64,000 bases of DNA from Drosophila pseudoobscura (Eukaryota; Arthropoda; Insecta; Diptera; Drosophilidae): positions 14,831,001-14,895,000 of the forward strand of contig NC_046681.1 of NCBI RefSeq assembly GCF_009870125.1, in the 5' to 3' direction. A program made the position numbers and the translations under genes. Under the pieces are notes generated by a model, which was not told where the DNA came from, searched no databases, and saw only the letters and a program-made list of their open reading frames with translations. Numbering within the stretch: the stretch's first letter is position 1; each line of letters starts with the position of its first letter. Below, piece after piece: positions 24,701 to 39,700 of this stretch.

Positions 24701-27700
24701 CTAGTGCAACTAAAGATGGATAGAGAGTCCCATATACATAGAGGATTCACCAACAAAGAATGATGTAAAAAAAGGAATTAAAAAAGAAAAAATGTATAAA
24801 TATTCTATATTTAATGATTTGGAATCCTTTTTCTTGAAATCAAAGCATAGATAAAGAAGTATTACCATCCCAAAGAATGGAAATATAGCTAAAAGTCTCA
24901 AATAAAAGAAAAGAATATAGGATTCCCGCACAGTTTCCGATGTAACAGAAGAATTTGTATCTTTACATTTCCTTTATAACAAGATGATCTGTAATATATT
25001 TTTATATGCCCATTGCTATTCTATATTTTAGTGTTATTACTGGAAAAAGAGTATTCATATTTATTCTCCAAAGAAAAAGAAATTCCCACAAAGGTACCAA
25101 TGGAAATGGTACTTTTGAAAATGAGTTGATCTATTCTTATAGATAGTATATCTCCCTCTTAATCTATTTTCTAATTCTCTCTTACTTTTATCCCCTTGCC
25201 AAACATTTGGATAAGCCCCGATTATTTTTTTGAGATTTTCGTGTTTTTAAACATTTTGTAATCCTTAGAAACTGTCGAAAAAGAAAATTAGAAATAACAA
25301 ACTATATTTATTTTAATGAAAGCTCAAAAACATACAAAGCCACAGACAAATACGCGTTCTATATACAGATTATATATATGTACACATTTAGTGGGCCATT
25401 AAACAATTTGAATTATATGTACACATGGATTTATGTACAGATGTATTGTACACATATGTATGTACATACATACATATATATAGTAGTCGCTTAATCTCCG
25501 CCGATAAGAGGAGGGTACGAAGCAGCGATCCGAAATGATCCGAGGCGCGAACCAGCGGCCAACCAACGGCCGATCCGATCCGAGCCGAACTGTAGTGTTA
25601 ACTGTTAACAATATTTTGCCAAGACGAGTACGAGTGCGTCCGAGTGCAGCAGTTAATACGGACAACAACAACAGCGTCGGGCATAGTAGTAGTAGTAATA
25701 ATATTTATTAAAGTTTATACGAACATGGGCCTGAAAGAGCGAGCGACACCGAGCTACACTCACCGACACCGAGAATTCCCCGTCGATCGTCTCGCTGTCC
25801 GTCTCTCTGGAGCTTTCGTTGTCGCCGCCGCCTCAGCCGCTGCCTTCGTTGTCGTTGTCGGTGTCGCTGGCGTCGGCTTCTATATCTACAACAAATAATA
25901 TTAAGACAGTTAGTACGTGTTGAGAACATTATTTGAGGTTTAGTCAGTGTTTTGCACTAGGCGGTAATAATACATACAGCCCGCAGAGGCAGCACCGCAG
26001 GCTCCCCGCCACCAGCACCTCCACCTCCTCCTGCTCCGTGAAACGCCGGTAGACTCCGAGGCTTAAAAAATACAAATAAAATATATAGAGAAATAAAGTA
26101 CAGGAAGGAGTGAACAATTACTTGCAGAAAGGACTGTGATATTCCTTTTGCAATACCAAAATTTTTTGTCGGTCAACCGTTTTGCATTATTTATTTATGC
26201 ACTCGCCCTGCCTCGTCTCCGGCCCCTCCATCTCCACATATGCAAATATCGTATCGTATCGTATCGAAGCAATTGCCGTCGGTGTTCTCTACCAGTGTGT
26301 TGTGCTGCGGTTTAGTCTCCTGAAACTTTCTCATCGCTTCAGCTATTTTCGGTTTTAATTTGTGCAAATATTTAACTTTACTTAAGTGTGTCTATGGCCC
26401 CTCACCTTAGCTGAAAAAACAACAGCAACAGCAGCAGCCACAACAACAGAAACAACAACAACAGCAAAACACCAAACAACGCGTAAAAATAACTACGAAA
26501 AATTGTAAAAAAAATTTATTTAAAAACCAACATAAAAAATGTGCACCAGCAACACCAACAGCGACAGAAACAGCAACAAATAAATTTGTGAAAAAATCAA
26601 TTTGCAAAAGAGTGTGAAGGACTTTCAAATATTTACGTATCGCGACTTTGAGTTTTGATTGATTTTGAATCCGCAATCCCCAATCGCTTGCACTGCAATC
26701 TATTTTGAGAACCCCAAAGAATCGAAAAAATTAACGCTACCTAAATGTATGCCTCAATGTTGCCCAGTTTATTGAATATGAAAACGGAGAATCTGACCAA
26801 CTCAAGCTACGATGATGCCTTCCTTCTCGAGGAAAACCTCCTGCACATGATGGGTGAGTGGGGGCGGAAAGAAACTGAAGGGCAGAGATGGTTGGGAATG
26901 GTGGGAACGGAATTGTTGAGAAAGATTCTCTGGATAGGAATTCATTTGTGGAATGTAAGGCATCGGAGCAAAGAAAGGATATCGATTTATAGAAATGGTT
27001 TGAATTTTAGCAAACATTCCCAAGGAACTGTTCAACGTTTCGGACTAATCAGGGGTTTTCTTTTCAGTTTTTAAAACCACGTCATAAGTAGTCTTTCAGC
27101 ACAGGAAAACGTGTTCCTGAATAATTTGATATGATATTAATTATCAGTACCGAAGATCGATTTTCTTTTCACTAAGGATATGCATATACTCCCTAAATAT
27201 TTGAGACCTACTGAAATCCTGAGCTTGTCATTTCCGATCCATGTCGTAAAGGATCTTCAGTTATTATAATTACTATTCCAAACTGATTTCAGTGATTCCT
27301 AAAAGATTTGGGATCAGCTGAATCTTTTTCCCACCAAAAACTATAGAAATCGGAATAAACTTCATTAAAAATCTATTGATATCCTTACAGAGTCAAATAG
27401 TCAAGTGATTTCGCTTCGGAGGTGCAGCAGATATTTTTTCGGAGAAACATAGCAGGGCTAAGATTAGTTAGGATCCCCATCGAATGTGTTTGCTCCAGCA
27501 GCAGTGGAAGCACTTTAAATTTGCACCGAGTCATGGTGAAAAGTGTTTCTGCCTCATAAAAACGCCCACCCCAGTGAGGTATGTGAAAGCCACGCCCACT
27601 TGGGAATCTCCAATAATTTGCTACTGTTTCGAGGGCCCCCGTAAATTAATCAGCACAAATCGAAGTGCTTTAAGGAGCTAATCGATCCTGATCACTCATT

Positions 27701-30700
27701 GCGTCACCTCTGAATACGAAGTAAAGGAGTAGAGGGTAGCCATAAGTCGGCGATGACCATTGTTTTGTAATCGTTTCAGATTTGAATGGCTCTCTGATAA
27801 GATACATTTAATTGCGTCCATGACAACATAGAAAACAATTTGTTGCCAAAATCAGGCCAGATCCTCCATCAAGACATTCGTTTCAGCTCATCCTCCCGAT
27901 GTGCTCTCTATCTGCGAGTATCTGACATATCAGCTACATGAGAGTATTATAAATGCGCCTGCCTTTCATTTGATTGCGGGGGCCATTTTCTTTTATCAGA
28001 ATGGTGCTTTATCAGATCCCCGCGAACAATAAAAACAACTTTATTGCAATGCTTATCAACGATTATGATTCTCTGTGCTGTGCTGTGCTGTGCTGTGCTG
28101 TGCCATCGTTGTGCATCCGAGAGACGATAAGATTCCTTCCATCAACAGCAAAGAAGAAAGACCCACAAAGCAGCAAACAAAAAACAGAAAACAACAACAA
28201 CAGGATTGGGCAATTTGCGTTGTAGAATTCTAGAGGTAGGCGTGTGTACCGTTAAAGAGAGTAGCACTAGATGGTACAGGGTGTCGGGAACTAGGCAACT
28301 ATTTCCCATTGAATTTTAGCACAACAACTGATGTTGTTTATCTTTTTTCCGATTTAAGCTATCCTTAAGATTGTCCTTCAACTTGTCGGTTCAGGAAGGA
28401 AATCTGTCTGAATATGTATGTTAGGAAGGGAGGCATGTTGTCATCAGAAAAACGCTTATTAAGTATTGGTCGTAGTACCTAGAATTATATTACCAAATTC
28501 TTTTATTCTTTGGGTACTCTGCAGAATTTTCAAAGAACACTCTCTAGTGCCTTTAAAGGGGTATTTTATAGTGCATTCAAAGGGTCTTCTGTAGTGTATT
28601 AAAAGATTCGTTCAATCCAAGCTTCACTACTTATAGTATATGATTTTATTTTTTGTATTTTGACAGAATTGTACGAGTATGCGATTATAAAGTGGGTTTC
28701 CATTGGGTGGTATGGGTGGTACAATTCCAGATTATGAACATTATAATTATATGTTCTTGTTTATTTCATCTTTTTGGGTGGAGGGAATGTGGTGTCGTGA
28801 TTACCAGCCAAGAGATAGAACCATCTCTATCTCTATCCCAAAACCTTTTGGCGACTTCCTCGCCCTCTCTCTCTCTCAAGCGATGATTGGGTCAGTTGAG
28901 CAAGAGGCCAGGGGGTCGACTAAAAAATAATAACAAACCGATTTGATGTATTTTCACACACGAATGCTTTGATTAATTATTAATTGCTGTTCTCAATACA
29001 ATGGAATTATTGATACCTTTATGGAGAGCTCCCCGCTCTATCCACGGATCAGGGTGATGAGCACTTCGCAACCAAACAGGAACGATAGAGACGAGAGGAG
29101 AACAACTTCAACGAAAACTACAACTGCAAGTGTTGTGTGTACTTAACATTTTTTTTTTAATTATTCAGCTACCTTATTGTACTAATCACTGGTTCTATCT
29201 CTGATATAACCGGAAATACTGGCCACCATACAGTACTGTATGCATATCTCTACGAACAACGTACATTCAAATGTATGTACCGAAATGTACCACTTGAAAT
29301 CTACAACGATCCACAGCCAAATAGTTATCGATAAGCAGTGTCAAAATGAAAGTGGAAAAATTGAGTTTGATTTTCGAGTATCAGACACTTGAATACGATC
29401 TACCAAGTCCAAAAAAAAAACATACGAAGATAAGCCCTAGATTGAGTGTTCAAGAATCAGAAAATAATATCTTAACTTTGGACAAAAGATACTGTTGCTA
29501 CTATTCCTACGTCGATTTTATGCTGTATTTGTTTCAAGCAGATCTTTATTCTCTTAAAGATTATGTTTAGTCATAAATCATACTGAAAAATACTCGTACG
29601 ATGTCGAAAGCTGAACAACAATTCTATTTCTTTCAACTTTTGACGAAAACATAATCTCTTTGACTGATTAATTTTCCTATACGAAAACTGATTTAATCTT
29701 TGGAAGTAATTAATTCCACACGTGTCCTTATGGAGTAACAATTTATACAATTTTGATTTAATCCATTAAATTACTCAATTCTACAAGTGCTTTCATTAGA
29801 TAATCTTCCTGTTCAATAATTCATTCGGATTGTTTAAAAATGACTTCAATTCGAATACACTCTGAATCATAGGCATTTAAAATGTCTAAAGATCTAATAT
29901 ATGTTTTCTATAGAAAACTAAACCCCCGGCTATTCTGATCTCCCAAAACTTATAAACCCAAGCCTAATGCTAATATAAAACATGCCACATATTTTTGGGG
30001 TAGGTTCAGTGGCCAGTTTGGAGCTGGGTTCTGCTCGACAATCACCTCCTCTCTCTGGGTTTTGCATAAAATACTTTGGCTTACAATCAGCTTTTGGCTT
30101 GGTTTTTATCGCTGCTTTCAGCAGCCACTGAGCCACAGAGCCACTTACGGTTCCACTGTGTTCATCGTGACTTGCAGTTGAGAAAAAGACTGAGAGAGTC
30201 TCTGGTATTTTCCCGTATGCTAATTAGAGGAGCCATAAAGGGAATAGTTCGAAGTACCAGCAAAAGTCTAGTTAGAGATGGTAGAATGATGACCCAGACA
30301 CAGACACAGATATAGATACAGACACAGATACAGATACAGATAGGGATATAGATAGATATGCTGATCAAATCAAAGTGGGTTTTATTTGGAGCTCGACTTT
30401 ATATACATCTAAATTAAATGGATGCTTAGCGAAGTCAAGTTCTAAATGTCGTGATACGCAGTTCAAGGCGAGGATTTGTTTAATTGCCTTCGAGGGGGCT
30501 GGGGGCTGCCACTCGTAGATACAAATGTATCTGAAACACGTTAGCGCCCAATTAAGAGGCCAGACGGACACCAAGACCATAACAAACATAGTTAATGGAA
30601 ATTACACTTGACTCGATTCTAAGTACGAGTAACGAGAAGTTTTACTTTCAGCAGCATTTGATGGCTGCCGCACGTAACAGACACAGACACAGATACTGTG

Positions 30701-33700
30701 ATACTCAGATACTCGTACTCGTAGATACAATAGTTTAAGCACTCGCATTGGCATTACGATTGGTCCACCCAACCAGCCAGCTCTCTGGCATCAACATCAA
30801 CATCAACGTGTTCTGTTTTGCCGCTTTGACTTTTTGTTAATAACAATTTAATTGAGACGACGTTTTTAGTATTTTAATTATAGACAATATAAGCGCAATT
30901 ATTAGTCATAAAACTAATGATAAAGCCAATAAAAAAACGTAGAATTCTACTATAGTCTGTCGCCTGTACAATAATTGGATCACGGCATGGGGCCGGGCCA
31001 GAAGGGACCTACAACGCTAATGCTTCATGCGGCATGCCTCTCGCACGGATGATCGATGCACGCCTTTGCTCCCGACTGCTACCAACTCTCTGATGCTCGA
31101 GACGCACAAGCGAATGCTGCAGATGAGAGCCCATGAGAATCGCTGATAAGGGTTTTTTCTTGGACTGACATAACATAGCCCACTATATCCGAATGATCGC
31201 ATTCGTTTGGTGGGAAATGCCCAAACTATAGACATGCATAGGTCGTATTTACCTGATATTATTTCACAACCGCATGATGGCCATTCCAATTTGCATGAAC
31301 CACTCCCTTATAACGGTCACCGGTCAGCGGTCACCGGTCAGATATAGCTTCTGATCGACCGATATTTGCAGACGAAAGTCAAGGGGTCTAACTAAAAAGT
31401 TGTGCAAATTTCACACAGTTGACGATTTCCAATGCTTCGCACAAACATCCGCCAATAGAGATGATTGAATCCCCCATACCCACAAAGTGGGTTCGCAGAG
31501 TGGTGCGAATGACGTGAAATTATGGGGCAGGCATCCAATAAAAAACCCTTCGTCTGGGGATCTCTGGAGATGAGCTCAACGTTTGCCCTTGGTCTGATTG
31601 ATCCAAGGTTGGGTATTTGTTGTTTTACCACGATTTCATAGAAAATTTCCGCCCACAAAAATGTTTGCTTAGCGACACACTCGAACACAGCACACACGCG
31701 ATCGAAACTACAAAGTTGGGCCTTTTGGGGATTTCTGGTAATAGCCATAAAACCGATATTCATTGTAGATTGTTTGTTTAGCTATATAGCTAAAGCGCGT
31801 CTATAGCATCTGGTATGGCATCTGTCTGGTATAATGTGGGGTCTTAATTGCAGTCCAGGAATATTAAAAGCCCAAGTGATTAGCTCTCAAGTGTAGAAAA
31901 TTTGCAGGAGGAGCCAAGACAACGACGCGTGTCTGATGATGTATGTGCTGTATGGGTGAAGTAGGTTCAGAAATTACAGACCCATCGGCACGTCCGCCAC
32001 TGAATAGAGTGTGTAGAGCCCTGTGGTAATAAACAGTTAAAATCTGGCAAAGTTCATACGAACCATACGTACGTACGCACCACCCACCAAGATTGTATGG
32101 TATCGTGTATTATGGAGAGGTTTCAGCATCATCTGGTAACATCCAACCAGTGTGCATCCAGCTTATGTGGATGATCTTTTATGTGTACCTTTCAATTAAC
32201 AATATTCTGCTGCGTCTACTTTATGCATCTCAACTGAATTTGATCTCTGACATGCAATTTATATTTAAACAAACAGCTGGGCAGCAACAAGATCTACAAT
32301 TAGACTGCATGTTACCCTGGATGAATCAGCCCAATAACCGACTGTGGTAGCAGTAAATCATTTGTAGTTTTACAATATATCGGTAGTGGAAGAAAAGACT
32401 ATATTTTAGGTTCTTAAGCCTATAGTTTTTCGATCCTACAAACTGTACAATTGGGTTGGCTATCTTCATGTTGTGTCCAATTTTGATGTAGTCATTCGAT
32501 TTCGATCGAAATTGTCTATGTTTCGATTGATAATAGAACCATATACCCCTTTGTGAGGGCACAACTACATACATACATATATGAATAATAACTCCGCCTG
32601 ATATCGCACTTACTCTGACTCAGTTTCCTCCTTCTACTGCTCCTCCTCCTCCGGCTCTCCTTTTGTTCCGTCTCTTGCTTTCCTTCCTTCTTTCGCTAAT
32701 TGCGATTGTCGCATGTCGGTTTCGATTTCGATTTCGAATGTTTGGTTGTTTTTTGTTCGATTTTAAATTGAGCTTTTGTGGCTGCTATCAGCTTTGGCAG
32801 GCGAGCAGGGAGCAGGAGCTTCGGGTGCCGTTAGCACGTTATTGAGGCTCTGCCGAGCGATAAGAGCTTATAAAATTCGATTGTGGTGTGCGATGGGGGG
32901 GGGGGGGGAGGGGTTGCGGATAAGCGGCGCATTCAAAATTACACACAGATGTATGTATGTAGTACGTGGCTAATGCTAGTCGTTCGTTCAATACAATAAT
33001 TAAGGTATTTGTCTCTCTCACTCTCTCTCTTCGATCATAGACATTCAATATGCATTATAACTTTCAAGATTTTTCCAGATTCAGTGTGCAACTTCCTTAA
33101 TCAATCATTCAGTTATTTAAAAGCTCGACCCCAAACCTAATAGATCAGCAAACGATTAAGAGTGCTACTATATTTATTACGACCTCATAGACAATATAAT
33201 ATATATATTTTTCGGATCAAGTTCAACCAAAAGATCCGTCTGTGTCTGAACGATCGTCTATAAATATACAACACATCTGTACAGGGAAACTTCAAGAGAG
33301 ATTTTTATCAGTATTAACTTGGAAAGCATTTACAATTAGCTTGAGTTCATTTGCACTCTTTAATCGAGTGTGCTTATCGAACAATCATTAAAATTGGACA
33401 AGAATGGTTTTCAAAATAATGGTAAATATTCCACTTTTGTGTTCTTTGTGAAGGTATGTAGCTGAACTTCTTATAGGCAGTGAGTACTCCTCAGAACTGC
33501 TTTGCTCTTCATTTCATTCTCATCGCATCATAGTGGAAACTCTCCAGGTTCTCTTATCAATTAAAATTGTTCAGTTTTCGGGTGACTAATTGGTGACAAA
33601 TACACCACACGTGTTCCTACAAACTCGTGTTCGTATCTAAACTACTTATTCGGCACTAAACTGCGGACAAATACTCGCATAATTATGAATGTAAATTAAT

Positions 33701-36700
33701 TCATTGACAACCGATAGACAAATTTCGCTTCAGTTCTGCAGAGCAATTGGATTTCTTGAATTTCAACCGGTTTCTCTCTTTGGGGTTTTGTATCCATTTT
33801 TGCTAGAATTTTATTTCCATCAGACGTAGTATATGTTCCCACAAAAAAGAGCAAATTTTGAGCAAACAAAAACAATTTGGGCTATAAATAAATACAAATT
33901 TTGCGTAGTTCGACCAAAGTTTCCAACCATCCATACCATGGGCGGCTAAAAAATAATATTTTGGAAACATATTTAGGTGTGTATGTCAATACGTGCGAGT
34001 ATTTAGAATACACATAAACATACATTAGACACACATGCCTGAATATATTATTATACTCTCTAGCTAAGGTTGCTATCATTTTGGCAATACTCTTATAAAG
34101 GTATCAATCTTTTATTGTAATTTCGATATAAAGATGATAATGATACAAGACTGACTTTTAATCCCTGTTATGTATCTTAAGAACAGTTCCTTAATACTTT
34201 TCACTCAAGAGCTCTGTGGGTCACTTGGTTTGCTTTCAAAGATTACTTCATTTCAGAGATAAAAACCAAACATCAAACAAAGCAAACATGAGGGTATACA
34301 GAAGCATGCACTTCTACAGATAAATACTCGTACAAGTATCCATAAATATGGAATTTAACGTCGAAGCGTGAAGTATGCCGGATCCGCTCTCTCGATTTAT
34401 TTATTTATACATTATTTGGGGGGCTTTGGGGGCTCGTCGCCCGCTGGCCTCCAATGTTGTGCTGGGCAAATTAATTAAGCAAATTAAACTGAACACGCTC
34501 AAATAAGTAGATATGTGGGAAGGAATATATAAGGAATACGTTGACTTCTATATAAATATTCCACGAAAGTGAATATGTTGATCAGTCATTTGGCAGCACA
34601 GGTGTTTCACGATGATGCATCCATCCATAAACGCTGTTGTCTCTTATCAGCGCAGAAACACGAGTACGTGGAGAAACAAATAGTACATACATACATATGT
34701 GTGTACATATGTACATATATATTTTGCTTCTTTCGTTTTATTAACGATCATAAACCGCACTATTTGTGGCCACAGGCAGGGCGAGTACCCGATTCGCGAA
34801 TCCTTCAAAAATATTCAGAATCCGATATTTTCTAATCTCAGATTATGATTGCGGCGATGCCCCCACTCAAGTATAAACATTGCCAGCAACAACAACATTT
34901 TTGCAATACTAACGATGACGCAGCAACTCTTCGCAAAAAAAACTGAGCTCTAACGATGACTTGGCATAAAAAACTTACACCGGGGCCCGTTTTACCAGAG
35001 AGAGACTAGAAAGAGAGAGCGAGAGACAACTAGAGAGAGTGTCAGAAATAGCGAGAAAGTTTTATGCGCGAAAAGATAGGACAAGCCGGAGCATATTTTT
35101 GTTTTTGTCTTTTTTTCGTGTTCAGAACTAGTATTTTTGTGATAAAAAGACCAACCAGGCGATAAGAATGGTTGTTCCCGGGGGCTGGTTTTACGTTTTT
35201 GGTTTGTACTTAAACTTCTCTTACCCGACCGTGTCTGCTCTTATTTCGGTTGTGGGCTTCGACTGATCGCCACTACACCACGGATTGATTCTGCTGAGAT
35301 TTCAGGTGAGGAGATATGGGTGGGCGTGACGCAGTGGTTGTGGGTGGGGCAGCGGGTGAGGTGACAATTGAAACAGTCGATCGGTTGAACCAATTAACCG
35401 TCTGGTTAGAATATCTAACCGCAGTGCTAATTTGTGAAAAGTGTATTGAAACAGTAAATGTTTATCCATCAGTTTAGTTGAGCGAAAGTATTTTGAGTGA
35501 AGTCTTGTGTATATCGCCCACTGTGCACAAACTTGTTGCGTGCATTAAAATAATACAGAATTTTGATTGTTTTTTATTAAAGCCACTATTTACCGCCGCT
35601 CCCTCCTCTTTTTCTTCTACTTGTTGTTGTTCGGTGTTTGCTTGTGTCGTGTATTTCTCGTTTTTCGTGTCGCTCTCTGGCGCTCTTTCTCGCTGTCTAT
35701 TTTGAAGCTCTTAGCAGGCGGTATTATGATTTTTCCTAAACTTTTGACACGTCTTGGAAATAGCCACATCCGTTTATGTGTTTCTGTAAAAACTAGTTCC
35801 ACAGTTAAAAAAAAAAAAACCACTAAGACGAAATACGGTATCATTGTAGTTGTCGTTGAGTTAATCAATTGGAGAGGGTATATGCACTTCGGTGTGCCGT
35901 ATTTGTGTTCATTTATTTTTATTCTGTTGTGTTTTCCACATGCACTCATACACTCACACCCATAACGATGTCCAAATTAAAGCCGGCTTTTTTTTACCCA
36001 TTTTATTTATTTATTTGTTTATTTGCTGCCTCTGCCACTGTCTCTGCCTGCTTCGTTTGCTGTTGAATTTCTATCTTTGTCTCTCTGCCTTGCTTTGCTG
36101 TCTCTGCCGCTCGCGTGTGCGCTCCAAGTCAGGTTCGGTTCTCCCTCTCCGCCCCATGGGCCGCGTAAGAGAGAAAACAAGAAAGAAAGGCTATGTGCGA
36201 TGGCCGATGGTGTTGATACCCTTACAGATCATTTCACGGAAGCCATACACATATGTACATATATGTTTTGGGCACCAGATTATGAGAAATGTTGTCCAAA
36301 TTTCAGCGCTCCCATCTTGGCGTATCAAACTTGATGGAATATAAATATATCGGAGATGCTCCCTGTGTGCGCCCACATTCTAATAAATACCCTCTGCAAG
36401 GGTATCAAAAGAAAGAGAGGACCTGCACACTGAAACGATATGCAAACGCAGTCGAATTGATTTAAGCGACGATTAACGCACACACATTCAGACTCTCTTT
36501 TACTCTCTCTGTGTCTGCTTGAGCCTCTCTCTGAGGAGCAGAGACAACATACGATGGTGTGACGACGACGTCGACGATGGCGTGTGTGCGGCGATGGGGC
36601 TTTTCGATGGGGAGCGCAGCGCTTTTTGTCGTCGTGTTTTCCACTAATCAGTTGCACTAAAATGGTGCGCAAGTCCGGTAGAGTTAAAATTTCTAGTCGC

Positions 36701-39700
36701 AATCGCGCTGCCCCCAGCTTTGGCAACATTCTGTTGCGTGGCAAGTCGGGGGAGAGCGCAGCGGTGGCGGGTTCGATGGAGGCAGCGTCGTTGACCAGAA
36801 GACGTCGACGCCGACGAGACAGCAGCGCCAGCCACACGGCCTCAAGTGACGGTGTGTTTTTGTTGTAATTTTTTGTTGTTTTTGTTTGTTGCTATTGCGC
36901 GATTTATTTTTGCAATTTTTAACGATAGCCACACTCCACACACATACAAGTGGACATGCATATGTATGTGCGTGTACGTGTGTGCGTCTTAAAAAATGTA
37001 TAATTATAATTGCTTTTTGTATGGAAAGATATTCACTGATATTCAAATTGAAAATCCAATGGATAGAAAACTGTGGAGAAGCAGTTGCGTAGGCGTTCGC
37101 AAATCGTAGAATGATTCGAAAACTGTAACGGTTGCAGCGTCGAAGGGTTCAATAAATCTCAAACTAAAGTTCGAGTATGGCTCTGAAACTGTGCAAACTC
37201 TAAATGTAAAACTTTAAAATGTTTAATGCAGTATGTACATTTACGGAAAAGCTCAGAAGCTCTTAAAGCTGTGCAAGCGGGTTTTAGCGTTGGAAGGGGA
37301 TCCGAATGGCTTTCCAACTGTCGTACAATTCAGTGAAAATCATGGATGTAAAACTGTATGAAAACTCAAGATATAATGGCTCTCGAACTCAACAGTTTAT
37401 TTGAATTGATGAATGAATGCTCCACGTTCTTGTTTATTATTAACGTTCGACTCTCTTGCTCTTTTTACAGAATCGGAAAGCCATATAATGCACGCCGATG
37501 CCCTGACCTCTGGCTATCCGCCGGCCTCGCAGCCCCACAGCCCCATAGGGCACGCCCTCAGTCCCAACGGCGTGGGCCTGGGCCTGAGCAACAGCAGCAA
37601 CCAGAGCAGCGAGAACTTTACGCCCTGCAACGGAAGCGGAAACGGCAATGGCGCCGGAAGCGGTACCCCCAGCAACAACAACAACGTTTATTCGCCCAAC
37701 CACAACCACAGCGGAGGGGGAAGCAGCAGCGGGGGAGCTGGAGTCGGAGGCGCTACCAGTCAGCAGCAACAGCTCCAGCAGCAGCAAACGCAATCCCCGA
37801 CGGTCTGTGCCATCTGCGGGGATCGGGCGACGGGCAAGCACTACGGGGCCTCCAGTTGCGACGGGTGCAAGGGATTCTTCAGGCGAAGTGTGCGCAAGAA
37901 CCACCAGTACACGTGCAGGTTCTCACGGAATTGCGTTGTGGACAAGGACAAGAGGAACCAGTGTCGGTACTGCCGCCTGAGGAAGTGTTTCAAGGCGGGC
38001 ATGAAGAAGGAGGCGGTGCAGAACGAGCGGGACAGGATCAGCTGCCGTCGTACCTCCAACGATGACCCGGATCCGGGAAACGGGCTCTCTGTGATCTCGC
38101 TGGTGAAGGCGGAGAACGAGTCGCGGCAGTCGAAGGCGGGCGCCGCCATGGAGCCGAACATCAATGAGGATCTCTCGACCAAGCAGTTTGCCAGCATCAA
38201 CGATGTCTGCGAGTCGATGAAGCAACAGCTGCTTACTCTCGTGGAGTGGGCCAAGCAGATACCGGCCTTCAATGAGCTCCAGCTGGACGACCAGGTGGCC
38301 CTGCTGCGCGCCCATGCCGGCGAGCACCTGTTGCTGGGACTCTCACGGCGATCGATGCACCTGAAGGACGTCCTGTTGCTGAGCAACAACTGTGTCATCA
38401 CCAGGCACTGTCCAGGTACGGATATCCCTCACTCCTGCTTGCATCCCATCTGTTTCTTACGTCTCACTGTGTCCTTTGCAGATCCTGGAGTGTCACCCAA
38501 TTTAGACATATCGCGGATTGGCGCCCGCATCATTGACGAACTGGTGACGGTAATGCGCGACATTGGCATCGACGACACGGAGTTCGCCTGCATCAAGGCG
38601 CTGGTCTTCTTCGATCCAAGTAAGTTGTACAGAACAATGCTCAGAAGCGCATCCCTTTTTGTATCCGTGGTGTATAACCATTTCCCCACTCTTCTCTCAC
38701 AGATGCCAAGGGCCTGAACGAGCCGCACCGCATCAAGTCGCTGCGCCACCAGATACTCAACAATCTCGAGGACTATATATCCGATCGGCAGTACGAGTCA
38801 CGTGGCCGTTTCGGGGAGATCTTGCTCATCTTGCCGGTCCTGCAGTCCATCACCTGGCAGATGATAGAGCAGATACAGTTCGCCAAGATCTTTGGCGTGG
38901 CCCACATCGATTCCCTGCTGCAGGAGATGCTCCTGGGTGGTAAGTTCTATCTGGATAGATCTTTCCAAATCGAAAAAAGAAGCTCATATGTTTTGCTTTC
39001 TCGTTTCCACAGGAGAACTGGCGGACAACCCGCTTCCGCTGTCGCCACCCAATCAGTCCAACGACTATCAGAGCCCCACCCATGCCACCAATTTGGATGG
39101 CAGCCAAGTGAACGCCACACTGGACACGCTGGACGTGCAGCACATACAGGCCCTGATCGAAGCCAACAACGATGATTCGTTCCGGGCCTATACCGCCAGC
39201 TCGGCTGGAGCCGCCGCAGCCTCGTCCTCCTCCACGCCCACGGCCGTCGCTCCGGCTTCCATCTCGCCCCCATTGAACAGCCCCAAGTCACAACAACAGC
39301 AGCAGCATCAGCTGCAGAATGCGTCACATCAGCAGCAGGACATCCCGTACATGGATGCAGCCGTGAAGCACTACAACGGCAGCCGTTCGACGGGATCCCT
39401 GCAGCCGCACCACAGTCCCCAGCGCATGCATCCGTACCAAAGAACGGCCACGTCGCCGGGCGAGTCGGGCCTGGGGCTGGGCCTGCGCAATCCTGCGGAC
39501 ATTACGCTCAACGAGTACAATCGCAGCGAGGGCAGCAGCGCCGAGGAGCTGTTGCGGCGCACACCGCTCAAGATTCGCCCCCCCGAGCTGCTGACATCAC
39601 CGTCCGGCTATGGCATGGGTGAGTCTACTCGGAAATTGGATTTAAATCATGTATCTAAGATTGTATTTTCGCGGCTCATTGCAGAACCCTGTCGCATGAC

